A stretch of DNA of 64,000 nucleotides from NCBI GenBank assembly GCA_018064855.1, contig JAGHUM010000003.1, positions 40,705 to 104,704 of the forward strand, given 5' to 3'. Positions 60,546 to 64,000 of this stretch are shown one piece after another (positions within the stretch are counted from its first letter, which is position 1; the number at the start of each line of letters is the position of its first letter). This stretch comes from Candidatus Physcocola equi. GTDB lineage: Bacteria; Bacteroidota; Bacteroidia; Bacteroidales; Paludibacteraceae. The position numbers were made by a program, and so were the translations under genes. The notes below the pieces were generated by a model, which did not search any database, was not told the DNA's origin, and saw only the letters and a list, made by a program, of their open reading frames with translations.

Positions 60546-61232
60546 ATGAAAAAAGGATGCTTTCGGGCTTTCATCGTATTTCTGGTATTAGCCTTGGTGG
60601 GTACAATATGGGGATTTTTCAGTTACTACTACGTCATATCCGACGGCACAAAATCGGGCATACTGACCGACTTCACCAAAAAAGGCAAGGTATTTAAAAC
60701 CTATGAAGGCAAAATGGTGATGGAAGGCTTGAAAAACAGAACAGCAGGCTCCATTGAAACCAACGAATTATTATTTTCGGTAGAAAACGAGAAAGTTGCC
60801 GACCTGCTTGCCAAACTCAGTGGGAAGAACCTCCAACTCCACTATTATCGTTACAACAACCCTATCTTCTGGAGAGGAGACAGCGACTATGTGGTAGATA
60901 GCATCGTAAGCGTGGATTACATTCCAGTACACGAATACTTCGACCGCTTGGAGAATGGCACACTCAACAGCATCAATCAGCCAAACTTTGGAGGTCAGAT
61001 GATGCAATCCCAGCCACAAGCAGTCACCTACGAAGAAGCAGTCCGCCAACTCAACCAAGCGCAGCAGGAATTGCAACGCGCACAAATTCAGTTGCAACAG
61101 ATACTTCAACAGCAATCAACACAAAACGTTCAACAACAGTTGCCACAAATCAACACTAATGTTCAAAACAATGGGACAGCGGCACCTGTTCAAAACGGGA
61201 TGAGACAGTATAAGAGTCCAGCCCAGAACTAA
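60546..61232 (+). CDS. Unknown protein with N-terminal TM and Gln-rich tail
   Basis: 228 aa. TM helix ~8-28 (AFIVFLVLALVGTIWGFFSY), then a periplasmic-type domain (~30-140: GILTDFTKKGKVFKTYEGKM, LLAKLSGKNLQLHYYRYNNP, DYVVDSIVSVDYIPVHEYFD) shared by many Bacteroidales. A Gln-rich coiled-coil-like tail (QLNQAQQELQRAQIQLQQIL) completes it. Homologues are sometimes mislabelled as 6-phosphogluconate dehydrogenase; I see no basis for that. Function unknown. Confidence 0.65.
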   Translation: MKKGCFRAFIVFLVLALVGTIWGFFSYYYVISDGTKSGILTDFTKKGKVFKTYEGKMVMEGLKNRTAGSIETNELLFSVENEKVADLLAKLSGKNLQLHYYRYNNPIFWRGDSDYVVDSIVSVDYIPVHEYFDRLENGTLNSINQPNFGGQMMQSQPQAVTYEEAVRQLNQAQQELQRAQIQLQQILQQQSTQNVQQQLPQINTNVQNNGTAAPVQNGMRQYKSPAQN

Positions 61233-61262
61233 TCCTCCATCAATAACAAGACATCTGATAAG

Positions 61263-61871
61263 ATGGAGAAACTAAGTTCAGCCTTGCTGGAAGAGGCTGT
61301 TGACCAGATTGCCCGGATGCCAGGCATCGGAAAAAAAAGCGCACTCAGAATTGTGTTGCATCTGCTCAAGCAACCCAAAGAAGACGTCAACCGACTGGGG
61401 AACAGCATCATCGACATGCGTGAGAAGATTGGCTACTGCAGAGTATGCCACAACATCAGCGACACAGAGATTTGCCCCATCTGTGACAATCCGAGGCGCG
61501 ATGCCAGTACATTGTGTGTAGTAGAAAACATACAAGACGTGATGAGCGTAGAAAACACGCAACAATACAACGGACTATACCATGTACTTGGCGGCATCAT
61601 TTCTCCAATGGACGGAATTGGGCCAGCGGACTTGAACATCGACAGTTTAATAGAGCGAGTGGAAAGCGGAGAAGTGATTGAAGTGATATTAGCACTCAGC
61701 ACAACCATAGAAGGAGACACAACAAGTTTCTACATCTACAGAAAACTCGAGCATACCGGCGTGCAAGTCACATCTTTAGCAAGGGGGATGGCAGTAGGCG
61801 ACAGTCTGCAATATGCCGATGAAGTAACCCTCGGTCGTTCAATCATCAACAGAATACCTTTTGAGAAATGA
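61263..61871 (+). CDS. recR: Recombination protein RecR
   Basis: 202 aa: helix-hairpin-helix ([20 protein letters not shown]), four-Cys zinc finger ([20 protein letters not shown]), Toprim domain ([20 protein letters not shown]) and the C-terminal Walker-B-like ring motif ([20 protein letters not shown]). Acts with RecO/RecF in RecA loading at gaps. Its stop TGA (61869-61871) is the first triplet of a 9-unit heptamer array. Confidence 0.97.
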   Translation: MEKLSSALLEEAVDQIARMPGIGKKSALRIVLHLLKQPKEDVNRLGNSIIDMREKIGYCRVCHNISDTEICPICDNPRRDASTLCVVENIQDVMSVENTQQYNGLYHVLGGIISPMDGIGPADLNIDSLIERVESGEVIEVILALSTTIEGDTTSFYIYRKLEHTGVQVTSLARGMAVGDSLQYADEVTLGRSIINRIPFEK

Positions 61872-61931
61872 GCGATGAGTTATGAGTTATGAGCTATGAG
61901 TTATGAGTTGTGAGCTGCGAGCTGTGAGCTG
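61869..61931 (+). repeat. Heptanucleotide TGAGYTR array, 9 units
   Basis: TGAGCGA, TGAGTTA x2, TGAGCTA, TGAGTTA, TGAGTTG, TGAGCTG, CGAGCTG, TGAGCTG. The first TGA is the recR stop codon. Longest array in the window. Confidence 0.95.
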
Positions 61932-61958
61932 CGAAAATAGCATAGGATAAGACCATAA

Positions 61959-62009
61959 GAAGCATGACAAAATTTCATGAAATTTATTCATGAAATTTTG
62001 TCATGCTTC
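61959..62009. repeat. 23-bp perfect inverted repeat (long hairpin)
   Basis: The arms (61959-61981, 61987-62009) pair without mismatch around the 5-nt loop ATTTA. Each arm contains CATGACAAAATTTCATGAA. No T-tract follows, so it is not a typical terminator, though it may act as one or stabilise RNA. Confidence 0.85.
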
Positions 62010-62066
62010 AATACAAATAGCATTTCTGCAAACAAAACGTATAAATACAGGCAAATATAGGAAAAG

Positions 62067-62504
62067 ATGGGAAAGGAACAATTTAAAAGCACATTAAAAA
62101 AACTTAAAACCATCCACACCATCGGCATCGTCACATTGGCGATAGGCATGGCTGTGAGTATGAGTTTGCCAATATCAGCAGTCCACTTGCCCTACTGGGT
62201 TAAAAGCGTACTAATCACCATGGCCATGGCCAACATACCAATCATTTACAACCTTTACGAGAAAAACGTGAACAAGGGCACAGAAAAGCGCACCGAAGAA
62301 GAACAAAAAGAAAACATTTTGAAATGGGGTTATATCAGAATGATGATATGGATGACAGTCCCACTTTTTTGCGTTGCCGCCTACCACTTCGACTCTGACA
62401 CACAAACAGCAGGCACGTTCACATCCATTTTTTACCTCTACGCCATCACTTTCAGTTTCTATGCATTTGTCGGAAGGCCCGGAGGATGGACCAATCATCA
62501 GTAA
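62067..62504 (+). CDS. Unknown membrane protein, 145 aa
   Basis: Four hydrophobic segments (~15-34, 43-62, 88-106, 113-132), with a charged loop between the second and third (NVNKGTEKRTEEEQKENI). The layout resembles small four-helix Bacteroidales membrane proteins of unknown function. Separated from recR by the heptamer array and the long palindrome. Confidence 0.65.
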   Translation: MGKEQFKSTLKKLKTIHTIGIVTLAIGMAVSMSLPISAVHLPYWVKSVLITMAMANIPIIYNLYEKNVNKGTEKRTEEEQKENILKWGYIRMMIWMTVPLFCVAAYHFDSDTQTAGTFTSIFYLYAITFSFYAFVGRPGGWTNHQ

Positions 62505-62561
62505 AAAACTGTGTTTTATGGCATAGTTTTTGCAGGATTTAAGGCATCACAAAAGGTAGAA

Positions 62562-62954
62562 ATGGAATATATTTTCGAAGAAAAATTCAAGGTACGAGAC
62601 TACGAGTGCGACTTGCAAGGCATTGTAAACAACGCCAATTATCAGCACTATATGGAGCACGCCCGTCACGAGTACATTCAGACATTAGGTGTAAGTTTTT
62701 CAAAATTGCACGACGAAGGGATAGACTTGGTTGTTGTACGCGTTGACATTCGATTCAAAAATTCACTTAGAAGCGGCGATGAGTTTGTATGCAAGCTCAA
62801 CATCAAGAAAGAAGCCTTGAAATACGTGTTTTATCAAGACATCTACCGCATCAGCGACAACAAGTTGTGTGCAAGAGGAGTAGTTGAGAGCGTAGCCACC
62901 AAAGATGGTCAGCTATGCGCAAACGAAGAAATCGACCGCCAGCTCGGTTTGTAA
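62562..62954 (+). CDS. Hotdog-fold acyl-CoA thioesterase (YbgC/4HBT-like)
   Basis: 130 aa. YIFEEKFKVRDYECDLQGIV then NNANYQHYMEHARHEYI carries the Asp/Gln-Gly-xVNN-x-x-Y signature of the YbgC/4-hydroxybenzoyl-CoA thioesterase family. VVVRVDIRFKNSLRSGDEF forms the central strands. It hydrolyses short- or medium-chain acyl-CoA or acyl-ACP. ATG 62562 chosen; the upstream GTG at 62511 adds residues outside the fold. Confidence 0.9.
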   Translation: MEYIFEEKFKVRDYECDLQGIVNNANYQHYMEHARHEYIQTLGVSFSKLHDEGIDLVVVRVDIRFKNSLRSGDEFVCKLNIKKEALKYVFYQDIYRISDNKLCARGVVESVATKDGQLCANEEIDRQLGL

Positions 62955-63001
62955 TCTACATATTATTTTCAGAACAAATAAGGAGAATAAAAGTATAAGA
63001 A

Positions 63002-63859
63002 ATGAGACAATTAAAAATCACGAAATCGATCACCACACGCGATGCCTCTTTGGAGAAATACTTGCAGGAGATTGCGCGTATGCCAATGGTAAGTGCCGAT
63101 GAAGAAGCTGAATTGGCGCAGAAAATCCGCCAAGGCGACGAAAAAGCGTTGAACACATTGGTAAGTTCAAACTTGCGTTTTGTGGTATCGGTTGCGAAGC
63201 AATATCAGAGCCAGGGCATGACATTGCCAGACTTGATCAACGAAGGCAACCTCGGATTGATAAAAGCAGCGCAGAAATTCGATGAGACAAAAGGTTTCAA
63301 ATTCATCTCATACGCTGTATGGTGGATTCGTCAGTCAATCATGCAGGCCCTTGCAGAACAGAGCCGCATGGTTCGACTTCCTCTCAATCAGGTCGGCTTG
63401 ATCAGCAAGATCAACCGAGAAATTTCAGCCTACGAACAGGAAAAGGGATTTCGTCCAAGTTCAAGCGAATTGTCTGAAATCATGGGTATTCCAGCAGACA
63501 AAATCGACGAAGCACTAAAGAGTTCATCAAAGCCAACATCACTTGACACACCTGTAGGCGACGACAGCGACACTACCCTTGTGGAAATGATAGAGAACAC
63601 CAGTTCGCCAAAGACCGACAGCCGCCTTGGCGACGAAAGCCTACGCATGGAAATCGACCGTGCACTTTCCACATTGAACGGACGTTCAGGCGAAATTTTG
63701 AAGAAATTCTATGGCCTCGGTTGTGCGACAATGACACTGGAAGAAATTGGTTTGGAATTTGGTCTGACACGCGAACGCGTGCGCCAGATCAAAGAAAAAG
63801 CAATCCGCCAACTTAGAAACAGCCCTAAGAGCAAATTGCTCAAAGGATACTTGGGATAA
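63002..63859 (+). CDS. rpoD: Primary sigma factor RpoD (SigA)
   Basis: 285 aa, short as in all Bacteroidetes (no region 1.1). Region 1.2 ASLEKYLQEIARMPMVSADE; region 2 SNLRFVVSVAKQYQSQGMTL, PDLINEGNLGLIKAAQKFDE and KGFKFISYAVWWIRQSIMQA; region 3 INREISAYEQEKGFRPSSSE; region 4 TLEEIGLEFGLTRERVRQIK. It directs RNA polymerase to the TTTG/TAnnTTTG promoters noted throughout this window. AAGGAG at 62982 lies upstream of the start. Monocistronic, with a terminator. Confidence 0.97.
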   Translation: MRQLKITKSITTRDASLEKYLQEIARMPMVSADEEAELAQKIRQGDEKALNTLVSSNLRFVVSVAKQYQSQGMTLPDLINEGNLGLIKAAQKFDETKGFKFISYAVWWIRQSIMQALAEQSRMVRLPLNQVGLISKINREISAYEQEKGFRPSSSELSEIMGIPADKIDEALKSSSKPTSLDTPVGDDSDTTLVEMIENTSSPKTDSRLGDESLRMEIDRALSTLNGRSGEILKKFYGLGCATMTLEEIGLEFGLTRERVRQIKEKAIRQLRNSPKSKLLKGYLG

Positions 63860-63947
63860 CAGAGGCTTCAAAATAAGCACAAAAAAACCGAGTCGTAACA
63901 AGATGGCACTGAAAAAGCCAACCCTTTTCGGCAAGGATGAAAAAATG

Positions 63948-63986
63948 AAGGGATTGCGTCGTCAAATCGGTGCAATCCCTTTTTTC
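63948..63986 (+). terminator. Terminator downstream of rpoD
   Basis: AAGGGATTGC (63948-63957) pairs with GCAATCCCTT (63972-63981), followed by a T-run. Confidence 0.85.
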
Positions 63987-64000
63987 ATATGCAATATGCC

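Noticed and set aside
60546..61232. 6-phosphogluconate dehydrogenase
   Set aside because: Homologues sometimes carry this label, but there is no Rossmann motif; the protein is a TM-anchored unknown.
63903..64000. Possible gene start at the right edge (MALKKPTLFGKDEKMKGLRR...)
   Set aside because: It runs through a clear terminator hairpin with T-run (63948-63986), has no -7 box, and is cut by the window; too weak to call.

Overview
The window looks like chromosomal DNA of an anaerobic, polysaccharide-degrading member of the Bacteroidales, plausibly a gut or rumen Prevotella-like lineage. This rests on several observations. Proteins end in type IX secretion (T9SS) C-terminal sorting domains (positions 1-1182, 15193-16665, 42657-44579, probably 27727-31068). 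Bacteroidetes-type promoter boxes (TTTG, about 20 nt, TAnnTTTG) precede many genes. There is a MurF-Alr fusion, a short RpoD without region 1.1, a GldF homologue, a BspA-like LRR protein, a FISUMP-like protein, a GLUG-repeat protein and tandem FKBP lipoproteins. Shine-Dalgarno sequences are mostly absent.

Layout. 1-6827: end of a secreted T9SS protein, a membrane protein/murF-alr/nitroreductase operon, tRNA-Cys with an almost ideal promoter and terminator, and an NhaC antiporter. 6886-12737: poorly known proteins (PH-like membrane protein, VWA protein, unknown 402-aa protein), an HD hydrolase, Maf and an Lnb-type (DUF4105) protein. It is followed by two tiny paralogous lipoproteins and gapA. 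14348-18247: secreted rhodanese, a GH5 endoglucanase and a membrane-anchored AraC-type regulator. 18293-22431: queC-queF, DUF5063, 3'-5' exonuclease, cytoplasmic GH13. 22581-27411: MATE pump, coaE convergent with dxs, PrsW-like protease. 27487-32480 (minus): a GLUG-repeat surface protein followed by two 35/36-residue paralogous peptides, and a lipoprotein. 32872-35470: gldF, a phosphopantetheinyl transferase and an ATP-grasp-like protein. 35501-37347: a lone sugar transferase and an NlpC/P60-LysM hydrolase.

37403-40813 is the most notable part: a complete 3.4-kb IS1595-type element with 25-bp perfect terminal inverted repeats and a perfect 8-bp target duplication (TTTTGAAA). Besides its transposase it carries five tightly packed or overlapping passenger genes: a HEPN/UPF0332 protein, two unknowns, an HExxH metallopeptidase-like protein and a retropepsin-like aspartic protease. 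It sits 2 bp before the ybaK start codon.

40824-50382: ybaK, a BaiN-like flavoprotein, a second GH5 enzyme with a repetitive Q/P/D/N linker, DUF2007, an ABC exporter and four consecutive FKBP-type isomerase genes. 50680-59930: FISUMP protein, a divergent sigma-70 factor, and a long minus-strand run (holA, engB, acyltransferase, GT2, unknown, EamA, BspA-like). 60042-63859: HsdR-N domain protein, unknown, recR, unknown membrane protein, thioesterase and primary sigma factor RpoD.

Three repeat families punctuate the intergenic DNA: a 175-bp imperfectly palindromic MITE-like repeat (two full copies plus fragments), heptanucleotide TGAGYTR arrays that start on, or just after, stop codons, and a CCCTTAAAGGGAGGACTTG repeat that forms the C-terminal codons of both coaE and dxs.
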